Positions 8,498-17,010 of a DNA stretch of 64,000 bases are shown here, piece after piece. Each line of letters opens with the position of its first letter. The stretch's first letter is position 1. Origin of the DNA: Streptomyces brasiliensis (lineage in GTDB: Bacteria > Actinomycetota > Actinomycetes > Streptomycetales > Streptomycetaceae); assembly GCF_014647875.1 (NCBI RefSeq), contig NZ_BMQA01000015.1, forward strand, positions 1-64,000. The letters are read 5' to 3'. The notes below the pieces were generated by a model. The model made no database searches. It had not been told where the DNA came from and saw only the letters and a program-made list of their open reading frames with translations. The translations under genes and the position numbers were made by a program.

Positions 8498-10771
8498 GTG
8501 AGGCGAGCAGGACGGTCGGTACGGGCGGAGCTGTGGGACCGGGTCTCGGCGTCCGACCCTGGGCTGCTCCGGCTGTCGGCGGGGCTGCGCACCGTGACCT
8601 CGATCGCGCTCGCCCTGTTCGTGATGGCCCTGATGCGGGCCGATGTGACGCATCTGGTCGCCGGGGCCATGGCGGCGATGGTCTCCACGTTCGCGATCCG
8701 GGAGAAGCAGCGGGACCGGCAGGCGGTCACGCTGGCGCTGGGCCTGCCGGTCGCGCTGGCGTCGGTGTCCCTCGGCGCGCTGCTGAACGCGCGGGTCGTG
8801 GCCGGTGACCTGTTCTTCGTCGTGCTCATCTTCTGCGCCGTGTACGGCCGCCGGTTCGGCGAACGCGGCACGGCGCTGGGGCTGATCGGCTTCCAGGTCT
8901 ACTTCCTGTCCCTGTTCGTGCGGGCGACCACGTCGGCGTTGCCCGGCCTGTACGGCGCGATCGTCGTGGCGTTCGTGTGCAGCGCGCTGGCCCGCTTCGT
9001 CCTCGTGACGCAGACGCCCGCGGGCACCCTCGACCGGCTGCGCCGCGCGTTCCGGGCCCGACTCGCCCAACTGATCGCGGCACAGATCGAGTTGCTCGAC
9101 GCCGACCCGGACGACATGGACAAGGTCCTTGAGCTGGTGCGGGTCAGGACCGCCCGGCTGCACGAGACCGCGCTGATGATCCAGGGCCGGCTGGAGGACG
9201 GCACCTCGGACGAGGCGGTGGCACGGCTGGTGCAGCGGCGCATCGCGGACGCGGAGATCGCCGCCGAGCGCCTCGGGCTGATGCTGCTGACCGCGCGCAG
9301 CGCCAAGCGCGCGGACACGCTGACCATGCATCTGCCGGGGGCGCCCGTCCCCTCCGGTGGCGAAGTGCGGGTGCGCGACGAGGAGACGGCCGCGCTGCGC
9401 CGGGACCTGGAGGCGCTGCGGCTGCTCGTGCTGCAGCCGGTCACCGAGAGCCACGGGACAGGGACGGCGGAGCTGCGCAACCGGCTGCTCGGCTACCGCG
9501 AGGAGGAGAACCTGCCGCCAGGCTCGGGCGCCGTGCAGGACGTCTTCCGCGGGCTCGGCGAGGCGGCGCGCGCGGTGCTGGGGCTGCGGATCGCCCTCGA
9601 CGGGCCGCAGGACGAGTCGGACGACACGCCCGCGACGACCCGCTCGCGCGAGGAACTGGACGCGGAGGACGCCGCGATCGGCGGCGACGAGAGCGCGGAC
9701 CAGGAGGAGGAGAAGCCCACGGGCCTGCGGCGCCCCACGACGCGCGCGGCCGTGCAGGTGGCCGTCGGGTCGGCGCTGGCCATCGTCGGCGGCGAACTGC
9801 TGTCCAGCCATCGCTGGTACTGGGCGGTGCTGACCTGCTGGATCGTGTTCATCAACACCGCGTCGACCGGCGAGATCCTGGTCAAGGGCTATCGGCGGCT
9901 GCTGGGCACGGTCCTCGGAGTCGTGGCCGGAATCGGGCTCGCGGGGCTGGTGGGCCATCACACATGGACGGCGTTCGCGCTGGTCCTGCTGTTCATCTTC
10001 GCGATGTTCTACACCGCGCCGCTGTCCTACACGCTCATGTCGTTCTTCGTCACCGCGATGCTGGGCCTGCTCTACACGCTGCTCAGCACCTACAGCCTGT
10101 CCGTGCTGGTGCTTCGGGTGGAGGAGACGGCGCTCGGGGCGGCCTGCGGTGTCATCGCGGCGGTGCTGGTCCTGCCGGTGGACACGAACCGCCGTACCAA
10201 CGAACTCCTGGGGGCCGTCCTCGACCGGCTGGGCGAGGTGACACGGGCCGCGGCCGACCAGTTGAGCGGCGCGCCGCCGGTGGATCTGCTCGAGAAGGCG
10301 CGCGAGCTGGACCAGGCGCTGGCCGACCTGCGGGCCTCCACACAGCCGCTGACACATCCGATCACCCCGATGCGGGCCCGGCGGGACACGGCCCGCTATG
10401 TCGTGGCGCTGCTGGAGACCTGTGCGTATCACGCGCGTTCGCTGGCGGCCACGGCCGAACTCCTGCCCTCGAAGCCGTCGATCGCGGCGGATCCGCGGCT
10501 GAGCGGGGTCGGCAGCCGCATCGTGCACAACATCGAGGCGATCCGTGAGCACGTGGCCGACCCGCAGGCCGCGGCAGAGCTGGTGACCGGGCCGAGTATC
10601 GCCTCCCTGCTGCAACCTGGCACCCTGGCCACCCCGCGCTACGGCCATGTGACCGACCGGGTGCTACGGCATCTGCAGCGGCTGGACGAAGCGGTGATGG
10701 GACTGGCCCGGCCGCTGGGGGTGCCGGTCCCCCGGCGCACGAGGGAGAGCGGAGTGAAACAGGTCACGTGA
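8498..10771 (+). CDS. FUSC-family integral membrane protein
   Basis: A 757-residue protein with two clusters of hydrophobic helices, one near residues 25-165 and one near 420-570, each followed by a long charged cytoplasmic segment. This duplicated arrangement is that of the FUSC / aromatic acid exporter (fusaric acid resistance, YccS-like) family. The second cluster starts at RAAVQVAVGSALAIVGGELL, a typical FUSC_2 beginning. The GTG start has GGAGAG eleven bases upstream. The likely role is export of small aromatic or other toxic acids, but no substrate can be read. A strong hairpin about 100 bp downstream may end its transcript. Confidence 0.82.
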   Translation: MRRAGRSVRAELWDRVSASDPGLLRLSAGLRTVTSIALALFVMALMRADVTHLVAGAMAAMVSTFAIREKQRDRQAVTLALGLPVALASVSLGALLNARVVAGDLFFVVLIFCAVYGRRFGERGTALGLIGFQVYFLSLFVRATTSALPGLYGAIVVAFVCSALARFVLVTQTPAGTLDRLRRAFRARLAQLIAAQIELLDADPDDMDKVLELVRVRTARLHETALMIQGRLEDGTSDEAVARLVQRRIADAEIAAERLGLMLLTARSAKRADTLTMHLPGAPVPSGGEVRVRDEETAALRRDLEALRLLVLQPVTESHGTGTAELRNRLLGYREEENLPPGSGAVQDVFRGLGEAARAVLGLRIALDGPQDESDDTPATTRSREELDAEDAAIGGDESADQEEEKPTGLRRPTTRAAVQVAVGSALAIVGGELLSSHRWYWAVLTCWIVFINTASTGEILVKGYRRLLGTVLGVVAGIGLAGLVGHHTWTAFALVLLFIFAMFYTAPLSYTLMSFFVTAMLGLLYTLLSTYSLSVLVLRVEETALGAACGVIAAVLVLPVDTNRRTNELLGAVLDRLGEVTRAAADQLSGAPPVDLLEKARELDQALADLRASTQPLTHPITPMRARRDTARYVVALLETCAYHARSLAATAELLPSKPSIAADPRLSGVGSRIVHNIEAIREHVADPQAAAELVTGPSIASLLQPGTLATPRYGHVTDRVLRHLQRLDEAVMGLARPLGVPVPRRTRESGVKQVT

Positions 10772-10789
10772 CCGGCTCGCGAGTACGCG

Positions 10790-10808
10790 AAACCATTCGA
10801 AATGGTTT
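10790..10808. promoter_or_regulatory. Perfect inverted repeat in intergenic region
   Basis: The arms AAACCATT and AATGGTTT are exact complements with CGA between them. It lies 18 bp after the FUSC stop and is AT-rich compared with its surroundings. It could be an operator or the foot of a small RNA; it lacks a following T-run, so it is a poor terminator. Confidence 0.4.
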
Positions 10809-10870
10809 ACCGTTCATCCATACGTGGTCATGGAGTGGACCGTGCATGTCCTCCTGCGCCACCGTTGACT

Positions 10871-10908
10871 GCCCTGGCTGGTTTCCCCCGTCCAGCCAGG
10901 GCTCTTTC
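10871..10908 (+). terminator. Rho-independent-type terminator
   Basis: GCCCTGGCTGG (10871-10881) and CCAGCCAGGGC (10892-10902) pair perfectly over 11 bp around a 10-base loop and are followed by TCTTTC. This is a strong terminator-like hairpin between the FUSC gene and the CNB-domain gene. It could also end a small RNA that starts near 10800. Confidence 0.65.
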
Positions 10909-11029
10909 ATGTCTGCGAACAGATCTTCCGCGAATTGTTCACCCGCCCGAGGTGCCCGGGGCGGCGGCAGCGGCTGAAATGGGCGTAGGGAAAACACCGG
11001 AATCCCCCGCCGGCAAGGAGCCCTGCGCC

Positions 11030-11485
11030 ATGACCAAAGCGATAAAACTGCTGACCGCCCTTCCGCAAGCGCAGCGCGAGCGTCTGATGGAGCTGGCGCA
11101 CGAGGTCTCCTTCCCGGAGGACGCCCGCATCTTCGAGGCGGGCGGCACCGCCGACCGCTTCTGGGTGATCCGGTCGGGCGCGGTCAATCTCGACCAGCAG
11201 GTCACACCCCAGCAGCGGGTGACGGTGGCCAGCCTGGGCGCCGGCGACCTGCTCGGCTGGTCGTGGCTCTTCCCGCCGTACACCTGGGACTTCGGCGCGG
11301 TGGCCTTCAGCCAGGTGCGCGCCTACGAGTTCGACGCCTCGGCGGTTCTCGCCCTGTGCGTGGAGGATCCGCTGCTGGGGCTGTCGCTGGTGCGCAGCGT
11401 CGCCGAGATCCTCGCACACCGCCTGGAGACGACCCGCGGCCGGCTGATGGAGCAGTACACGCTCCACCGACGCAGCCTCCTCTAG
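11030..11485 (+). CDS. Cyclic nucleotide-binding domain protein, single domain
   Basis: A 151-residue protein consisting of one CRP-like effector domain: FPEDARIFEAGGTADRFWVI, a SGAVNL strand, and SLGAGDLLGWSWLFPPYTW at the place of the phosphate-binding cassette. There is no DNA-binding helix-turn-helix. The ATG is set by an AAGGAG site nine bases upstream; earlier codons overlap the hairpin region. The cassette lacks the canonical GE…RAATV pattern, so binding of cAMP is uncertain and the domain may sense something else or act through a partner. Its transcript ends at a long hairpin shared with the convergent MFS gene. Confidence 0.85.
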   Translation: MTKAIKLLTALPQAQRERLMELAHEVSFPEDARIFEAGGTADRFWVIRSGAVNLDQQVTPQQRVTVASLGAGDLLGWSWLFPPYTWDFGAVAFSQVRAYEFDASAVLALCVEDPLLGLSLVRSVAEILAHRLETTRGRLMEQYTLHRRSLL

Positions 11486-11543
11486 TGCTGTGGCCGGGAA
11501 GGTCTGGCGTCGCGAGCCGGTGAAACCTTTCCGGTCACAGCAC
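11485..11543. terminator. Long bidirectional terminator hairpin
   Basis: The 19-base arms at 11485-11503 and 11525-11543 pair throughout if two G·U pairs are allowed, and the loop contains a further CTGGC/GCCGG stem. The left arm begins in the stop codon of the CNB-domain gene. It lies between convergent genes and would terminate both transcripts. Confidence 0.7.
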
Positions 11544-11575
11544 CAGCGCCCCGGATCCGGCACCGGACCGGTTCG

Positions 11576-12877
11576 TCAGATCCGGTAGCGGCGCAGGGCC
11601 GGGACCGTGGCGGCCAGGGCCAGCATGACCGCGACGACGAGGAGGCCGCCGCCCGCGACCGCGGCGCGCGGGCCGAAGATCGAGCCCGCCGTGCCGTGCA
11701 GGACGTCGGCCAGGCGCGGGCCGCCCGCGACGACGACGGTGAACACGCCCTGCAGCCGGCCGCGCATCTCGTCGGTGGCCGCGGACAGCAGGATCGCCCC
11801 GCGGAAGACCATGGAGACCATGTCGGCGATGCCCGCGGCGGCGAGGAAGCCCAGGGCGACCCAGAGGTTGCGGCTGAGTCCGAAGGCGGCGACGGCCAGG
11901 CCCCAGCCGACCACCGCCCAGATGACCATCCAGCCGTGCCGCCGGGCCCGCGAGAACGTCCCGGAGAACAGGCCGCCGATCACCGCACCGACGGGAATGC
12001 CCGCGAACAGCACGCCGAGCGCGAGCCCTTCGCCGTAGGAGGCGTACGTCTCGGCGGCCAGCTGCGGGAACAGGGCGCGGGGCATGCCGAGGACCATGGC
12101 GATGATGTCGGCGACGAAGGAGAGCAGCAGCACCTTGTGCAGAGAGATGTAGCGGAAGCCGGCCGCGATCTCCCGCCATCCGGCGCGACGGCTGACCTGC
12201 TCGCCGAGCGGCGGCAGCGCGGGCAGGCGGAACACGGCCCACACGGTGACGCACAGGGCCAGCGCGTCGATGAGATACAGCGCGGGCAGGCCGATGACCG
12301 GGATCAGCACTCCGGCGAGGAGCGGTCCGGCCACCAGTCCGGTCTGCATGACGGTCGAGCCGAGGGCGTTGGCGGCGGGCAGTTCCTCCGTGGGGACCAG
12401 GCGGGCGATGGAGGCGTTGCGGGCCGGGGAGTTGAGGCCGAAGAACGCCTGCTGCAGCGCGAGCAGGACCATCAGGACCACGACCGATTCGAGCCCGCTG
12501 ACGGCCTGGACCCAGAACAGCAGGGAGGTCACGGCGATGCCGATGTTGGTGACCAGGAGCAGCTTGCGGCGGTCCACGGTGTCGGCGACGGCTCCGCCCC
12601 ACAGCGCGAACACGACCATGGGCACGAGTCCGGCGAGGCTCGCGTAGCCCACCCAGGCCGAGGAGTGCGTGATGTCGTAGATCTGCTTGGGCACGGCGAC
12701 GGCGGTGAGCTGGCTGCCGACCGCGGTGACGATGGTCGAGGACCACAGCCGGCGGAAGGCGGGGCGGCGCAGGGGGCGCGTGTCCATCGCCCAGCGGCGC
12801 CAGCCGCGCCGCGGCGGCGAAGGCGCGAGGGCGGGGGTGGCGCTGTGGGGTTCGGTGCTGCTCTCGCTGGTGTCCAC
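11576..12877 (-). CDS. MFS transporter (EntS/DHA3-like exporter)
   Basis: A 433-residue membrane protein with twelve hydrophobic segments starting after a short cytoplasmic tail. It has LWSSTIVTAVGSQLTAVAV at the first helix and the loop GGAVADTVDRRKLLL, the MFS signature between helices 2 and 3 in the EntS/MFS_3 family. The family exports siderophores, macrolides and other small molecules by proton antiport. No biosynthetic cluster sits nearby, so the substrate is unknown. The gene converges with the CNB-domain gene across a shared terminator and lies about 90 bp downstream of the argO-like gene's stop. Confidence 0.85.
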   Translation of the reverse strand: MDTSESSTEPHSATPALAPSPPRRGWRRWAMDTRPLRRPAFRRLWSSTIVTAVGSQLTAVAVPKQIYDITHSSAWVGYASLAGLVPMVVFALWGGAVADTVDRRKLLLVTNIGIAVTSLLFWVQAVSGLESVVVLMVLLALQQAFFGLNSPARNASIARLVPTEELPAANALGSTVMQTGLVAGPLLAGVLIPVIGLPALYLIDALALCVTVWAVFRLPALPPLGEQVSRRAGWREIAAGFRYISLHKVLLLSFVADIIAMVLGMPRALFPQLAAETYASYGEGLALGVLFAGIPVGAVIGGLFSGTFSRARRHGWMVIWAVVGWGLAVAAFGLSRNLWVALGFLAAAGIADMVSMVFRGAILLSAATDEMRGRLQGVFTVVVAGGPRLADVLHGTAGSIFGPRAAVAGGGLLVVAVMLALAATVPALRRYRI

Positions 12878-12968
12878 GGGGTCCTGGTCGCCGTTCCTGG
12901 TTGGCTGCTACATCCTTCGATCCGGGTTCACTATCCCAGCAACTCCTGTGGCAGCTGAAACGGTTGTC

Positions 12969-13583
12969 TCAGGATCCGGCTATGAGCGCGACGCCGAGCC
13001 CGATCATGGTCGTGGCGACCAGTCCGTCCAGGACGCGCCAGGCGGTCGGCCTCGCCAGGAAGCGGCTGAGCAGGCGGGCGCCGAAGCCGAGAGCCGCGAA
13101 CCAGCACAGGCTCGCGAGGGCGGCACCGAGGCCGAACGTCCAACGCAGCGGTCCGCGGTCGGCGGCGAGGGATCCGAGCAGGAACACGGTGTCCAGATAG
13201 ACGTGCGGATTGAGCCAGGTCATCGCCAGGCAGGTGAGCACCGCGCGCCGGCGCGAGCCCGTCGCCTCGCCCTCGGTCCGGAGGCCGGTGCCGGGCTTCA
13301 GGACCCGGCGGGCGGCGAGGACGCCGTAGCAGAGCAGAAAGGCGCCGCCGATCAGACCGACCGCCCTCAGCGCGCCCGGCCACGCCACCACGACCGCGCC
13401 CACGCCGCCGACGCCCAGGGAGATGAGCAGTGCATCGGACAGCGCGCAGATGCCGACGACGGTGAGGACCGCGTCACGGCGGATCCCTTGGCGCAGGACG
13501 AAGGCGTTCTGGGCGCCGATGGCGACGATGAGCGAGAGGCCGGTGCCGAATCCTGCGGCTGCGGCGGTCAGGGCGTTGGACAT
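12969..13583 (-). CDS. LysE/ArgO family amino-acid exporter
   Basis: A 204-residue inner-membrane protein with about six hydrophobic helices. The first helix carries LSLIVAIGAQNAFVLRQGI, the family signature including the QNAFVLRQG motif, and NPHVYLDTVFLLGS is the conserved second-half motif. Members export arginine or lysine in exchange for protons. It is divergent from an ArgP-type LysR regulator across a 69-bp gap that carries a LysR-type inverted repeat, the standard arrangement in which the regulator senses a basic amino acid and turns on its exporter. Confidence 0.92.
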   Translation of the reverse strand: MSNALTAAAAGFGTGLSLIVAIGAQNAFVLRQGIRRDAVLTVVGICALSDALLISLGVGGVGAVVVAWPGALRAVGLIGGAFLLCYGVLAARRVLKPGTGLRTEGEATGSRRRAVLTCLAMTWLNPHVYLDTVFLLGSLAADRGPLRWTFGLGAALASLCWFAALGFGARLLSRFLARPTAWRVLDGLVATTMIGLGVALIAGS

Positions 13584-13619
13584 GTCCTCGACGCTAGGCG
13601 GGGAATCACCGTAGGTACA

Positions 13620-13645
13620 GCTAAAGATTTTTACGTATCATTAGC
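13620..13645. promoter_or_regulatory. LysR-type operator between exporter and regulator
   Basis: GCTAAAGAT (13620-13628) and ATCATTAGC (13637-13645) form an inverted repeat matching at eight of nine positions around an 8-base spacer. This AT-rich dyad lies in the 69-bp gap between the divergent LysE/ArgO and ArgP-type genes and ends eight bases before the regulator start. It fits a binding site for the neighbouring LysR regulator. Confidence 0.6.
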
Positions 13646-13652
13646 GCTCGTG

Positions 13653-14549
13653 ATGCCGGAACTTCCGCTCGACCAGGTCCGTACGCTGCTCGCGGTGATC
13701 GACGAGGGCACCTTCGACGCGGCGGCCGCCGCCCTGCATGTGACGCCGTCGGCGGTGAGCCAGCGCGTCAAGGCCCTGGAGCAGCGCACGGGCCGGGTGC
13801 TGCTCCAGCGCACCAAACCGGTGCGGCCGACGGAGTCCGGTGAGGTGCTCGTGCGGTTCGCCCGGCAGCTGGCCCGGCTGGAGAGCGACGCGCGTGGTGA
13901 GCTGGGGATGAATGGAACCGGCGAGCCGACGCGGGTGTCGGTCGCCGTGAACGCGGACTCCCTGGCCACCTGGTTCCTCCGGGCGCTGCGGCGCGTGCCG
14001 CCCGAGCCGGTGATCTGTTTCGAGCTGCGGCGCGAGGACGAGGACCACACGGCGGCGCTGCTGCGCGAGGGCCAGGTGATGGCCGCGGTGACCTCGTCCC
14101 CCGACCCGGTGCCGGGCTGCTCGGTGCGCGCCCTGGGCCGGATGCGCTATCTCCCCGTGGCCGCCCCGGAGTTCACCGCAAGCCACCTCACCGGGCCGCT
14201 GCGGGACGCGCTGACCGAGGCGCCGGTGGTGGTCTTCGACCGGCGCGACGACTTCCAGGACGCCTTCGTGCAACGGCTGCGGCGCGGGCAGGGTGCCGCC
14301 GGCGCGCTGCGCCACTACGTGCCCACCTCGGAGGGCTTCGTCGAGGCGGTCACCGTGGGTCTGGGCTGGGGCATGGTGCCGGAGGCCCAGGCCGAGCCGC
14401 TGCTGCACGCCGGCCGGCTCGTCCACTTCGCTCCGGAGCACTGGGTCGACGTCCCGCTGTACTGGCAGCAGTGGAAGCTCGACTCCCCGGCACTGGTGAC
14501 AGTGGCGGAGGCCGTGGCGGGTGCGGCCCGGGAAACGCTGCGCGGTTAG
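13653..14549 (+). CDS. LysR-family regulator, ArgP type
   Basis: A 298-residue regulator. The winged helix-turn-helix is at residues 3-62 (LDQVRTLLAVIDEGTFDAAA, then TPSAVSQRVKALEQRTGRVLL), followed by the linker helix and an effector domain in two lobes. This HTH is close to ArgP/IciA/LysG proteins that control argO or lysE. A GTG lies one codon upstream and is an equally possible start; longer versions run into the divergent exporter. The effector is inferred to be lysine or arginine. Its stop overlaps the stop of the convergent TetR gene by four bases. Confidence 0.88.
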   Translation: MPELPLDQVRTLLAVIDEGTFDAAAAALHVTPSAVSQRVKALEQRTGRVLLQRTKPVRPTESGEVLVRFARQLARLESDARGELGMNGTGEPTRVSVAVNADSLATWFLRALRRVPPEPVICFELRREDEDHTAALLREGQVMAAVTSSPDPVPGCSVRALGRMRYLPVAAPEFTASHLTGPLRDALTEAPVVVFDRRDDFQDAFVQRLRRGQGAAGALRHYVPTSEGFVEAVTVGLGWGMVPEAQAEPLLHAGRLVHFAPEHWVDVPLYWQQWKLDSPALVTVAEAVAGAARETLRG

Positions 14550-15430
14550 GGGCTGGGCCGGTCCGGGGCCGTTGCATCGCCGTGCGAGACGGTGCACGGC
14601 TGGGACTCGGGCCGGTCCGGTACCGTCGCTTCGCCGTACGAGAGGCTGCGCGCCTGGGACCCGGGCCGGTCCGGGGCCGCCGTGTCGTCCTGCCCCGATC
14701 CGCCGGACGCGTTTCGGTCCCTGTTCGTCTCCAGTGCGGCCAGCTGCCCCTCCGCGCTGTCCAGGAGCATCTCCAGGGCCGTCGGATACGCGCTGGTGAG
14801 CATGCGCGTCGTCAGGTGGGGGGCCGCTTCGGCGATGCGCGGGTGGGTGCTGCGCGGGAGGTGGGCGTAGGTCGAACTCCATTTCGCCTCGTCGGCGCGC
14901 AACGATGCGCTCGGCAGGGCCAGGGACGCGGCGTCGAGGGCGGCGAAGGCGAGGGTCTGGTCGATGAACGCGTGGTAGACGCGCACGGTGTCGGGCAGCG
15001 GGAAACCCGCCGTGCGCAGGACGTCCAACACGGCCTCGTCGGCGGCCAGTTCATGGGCCCGGCCCGTGACGCGGCTGGTGGTGAGCAGGGCCGCCTGGGG
15101 GTGGGCGACGTACGCGGCGTGGATGCGCAAGCCGATAGCGCGCAGGTCCGCCCGCCACTGTCCCGTCGGCGCCCAGCCGGCCAGCGCCTGCCCGATCAGC
15201 GCGTCCCCGATGGCCAGGGTCAGGTCGTCCATGCCCCGGAAGTACCGGTACAGGGTGCTCGGGTCGCAGTCGAGGGCCAGGCCGAGACGGCGCGCGCTCA
15301 GTCCGGCGCTGCCGTGCTCGCGCAACAGGCGCAGCGCGGTGTCGACGATCAGACGCTCGGACAGCACGGTGCCGCTCCTGGTGGGACGGCGCCGACGCCG
15401 CTTCTCCTCGGGTACCACCGGTTTCGGCAC
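14546..15430 (-). CDS. TetR-family regulator with repeated C-terminal tail
   Basis: A 294-residue regulator. After a basic start (EEKRRRRRPTRSG) comes a TetR DNA-binding domain: LIVDTALRLLREHG, then LSARRLGLALDCDPSTLYRYF. The ligand-binding domain ends near residue 235. The last 55 residues are an 18-residue repeat (ATVPDRPESQ and ATAPDRPSP units) that family members do not need. The GTG start is supported by a GGGAGGGAG site. It is divergent from the saccharopine dehydrogenase-like gene and probably regulates it or itself. See the repeat entry for the DNA underlying the tail. Confidence 0.85.
   Translation of the reverse strand: MPKPVVPEEKRRRRRPTRSGTVLSERLIVDTALRLLREHGSAGLSARRLGLALDCDPSTLYRYFRGMDDLTLAIGDALIGQALAGWAPTGQWRADLRAIGLRIHAAYVAHPQAALLTTSRVTGRAHELAADEAVLDVLRTAGFPLPDTVRVYHAFIDQTLAFAALDAASLALPSASLRADEAKWSSTYAHLPRSTHPRIAEAAPHLTTRMLTSAYPTALEMLLDSAEGQLAALETNRDRNASGGSGQDDTAAPDRPGSQARSLSYGEATVPDRPESQPCTVSHGDATAPDRPSP
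14555..14690. repeat. 54-bp tandem repeat inside a TetR gene
   Basis: Two full copies (14555-14608 and 14609-14662) agree at 44 of 54 positions, and a third partial copy follows from 14663. Each begins GGGCCGGTCCGG. The period is a multiple of three, so it adds an 18-residue unit to the C-terminus of the TetR protein without breaking the frame. Confidence 0.75.
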
Positions 15431-15460
15431 GGTCCGTCTCCCTCCCGTAGGCCCGATGGA

Positions 15461-15507
15461 GCCTTACGCCAACACCATTGACCTTACGTGAGGGCGGGGC
15501 GTTGTAT
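15461..15507 (+). promoter_or_regulatory. Possible promoter and operator of the saccharopine dehydrogenase-like gene
   Basis: TTGACC (15478-15483) and TTGTAT (15502-15507) are spaced by 18 bp and could be -35 and -10 elements, although the -10 is weak. CCTTACG occurs at 15462-15468 and again at 15482-15488, a 20-bp direct repeat that overlaps the -35. The divergent TetR protein may bind here. This is an inference from position. Confidence 0.35.
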
Positions 15508-15558
15508 GCCGGGCAGGGCGCCCCCGTACCTCGCTGTCGTACGAGAAGGAGTTTCGCC

Positions 15559-16779
15559 ATGCGTGTGCTGCTCGTGGGAGCGGGCGGTGTCGGCACCGCC
15601 ATCACCCGGATCGCCGCCCGGCGTCCGTTCTTCGACCTGATGGTGGTCGCCGACTACGACCCCGCCCGGGCCGAGGCCGCCGTCGCCGCGCTCGGTCCCG
15701 ACGCGTCGCGGTTCCGCGCCGCGCGGGTGGACGCGGGCGACGAGGCGGCCGTGGCCCGGATGCTCGCCGAGCACCGCTGCGACGTCCTCGTCAACGCCAC
15801 CGACCCGCGCTTCGTCATGCCCCTGTTCCGGGCCGCCCGGACGGCCGACGCCACCTATCTCGACATGGCGATGTCGCTGTCGCGGGCGCACGCCGAGCGG
15901 CCGTACGAGGAGTGCGGGGTGAAGCTGGGCGACGAGCAGTTCGCGCTGGCCGCCGACTGGGAGAAGGCGGGCGCGCTCGCGCTCGTCGGGATGGGTGTGG
16001 AGCCCGGTCTGTCGGACGTGTTCGCACGGTACGCGGCCGACGAACTCTTCGACGAGATCGAGGAGATCGGCGTCCGCGACGGCGCGAACCTCACCGTCGA
16101 CGGCTACGACTTCGCCCCGTCCTTCAGCATCTGGACCACCATCGAGGAGTGCCTGAACCCGCCGGTCGTGTACGAGGCCGGGCGGGGCTGGTTCACCACG
16201 GCGCCGTTCAGCGAGCCGGAGGTGTTCGACTTCCCGGAGGGCATCGGTCCGGTGGAGTGCGTGAACGTGGAGCACGAGGAGGTGCTGCTCGTCCCCCGCT
16301 GGGTCGACGCGCGGCGCGTCACCTTCAAGTACGGCCTCGGACGCGAGTTCATCGAGACGCTGAAGACGCTGCATCTGCTGGGCCTGGACCGCACCGATCC
16401 GGTGACCGTGCCGGGCCCCGACGGCAAGGTCGCGGTGTCGCCCCGGGACGTCGTCGCCGCTTGTCTGCCGGACCCGGCGACGCTGGGCGAGCGGATGCAC
16501 GGCAAGACCTGCGCGGGGACATGGGTGCACGGCAGCAAGGACGGCCGGCCGCGCGAGGTGTATCTGTACCACGTTGTCGACAACCAGTGGTCGATGGCCG
16601 AGTACGGCTGCCAGGCTGTGGTGTGGCAGACGGCGGTCAACCCCGTCGTCGCGCTCGAACTCCTCGCCACCGGCGCGTGGTCCGGCTCGGGCGTGCTCGG
16701 CCCGGAGGCGTTCCCGGCCCGCCCGTTCCTGGACCTGCTGACGGCGTACGGCTCGCCGTGGGGCCTGCGCGAGCACTGA
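15559..16779 (+). CDS. Saccharopine dehydrogenase family protein
   Basis: A 406-residue NAD(P)-dependent enzyme. The N-terminal Rossmann fold starts RVLLVGAGGVGTAI and continues with VVADYDPARAEAA and DVLVNATDPRFVMP, the pattern of saccharopine dehydrogenase and related reductases. The middle and C-terminal halves (FSIWTTIEECLNPPVV, FPEGIGPVECVNVEHEEV) match the catalytic domain found in lysine 6-dehydrogenase-like and carboxyspermidine dehydrogenase-like proteins. AAGGAG lies eight bases before the ATG. The substrate is not determined, but the family acts on amino acids such as lysine derivatives. It is divergent from a TetR regulator. Confidence 0.82.
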   Translation: MRVLLVGAGGVGTAITRIAARRPFFDLMVVADYDPARAEAAVAALGPDASRFRAARVDAGDEAAVARMLAEHRCDVLVNATDPRFVMPLFRAARTADATYLDMAMSLSRAHAERPYEECGVKLGDEQFALAADWEKAGALALVGMGVEPGLSDVFARYAADELFDEIEEIGVRDGANLTVDGYDFAPSFSIWTTIEECLNPPVVYEAGRGWFTTAPFSEPEVFDFPEGIGPVECVNVEHEEVLLVPRWVDARRVTFKYGLGREFIETLKTLHLLGLDRTDPVTVPGPDGKVAVSPRDVVAACLPDPATLGERMHGKTCAGTWVHGSKDGRPREVYLYHVVDNQWSMAEYGCQAVVWQTAVNPVVALELLATGAWSGSGVLGPEAFPARPFLDLLTAYGSPWGLREH

Positions 16780-16896
16780 CCCGTACTCGGATCCCCCGCA
16801 GCTTCGCCGTTTGACCCGCCCGCACACCGGTGACCCGGACGCGGGCGGCGCCCATCGGACGGCAGAGTCGACACGGACGGATCGCAGGTGACTTCG

Positions 16897-17010
16897 GTGA
16901 CTCCACCCAGGACTGAAGAAGTCGAGGGCTTCCTGTGTCGGTGGCTAGGCCGCCGCGCAGAGGGCCGGCCCGGCCCTGTCGAGTACGTTCGATGCGCCGA
17001 CGTGGTCCGC
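16897..17010 (-). ncRNA. Possible reRNA (omega RNA) at the tnpB 3' end
   Basis: In this family the guide RNA is encoded by the end of tnpB and the right end of the element, with the guide drawn from flanking DNA. The hairpin 16903-16944 sits at the expected place, and flanking bases below 16897 would be the guide. The 5' limit is a guess. Because tnpB is truncated, whether any RNA is still made is unknown. Confidence 0.3.
16903..16944 (-). repeat. Right-end hairpin of the tnpB element
   Basis: CCACC and CAGGA on the left pair with TCCTG and GGTGG on the right, ten base pairs with a four-base bulge TGTC. The right arm ends at the base before the tnpB stop codon. Confidence 0.6.
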
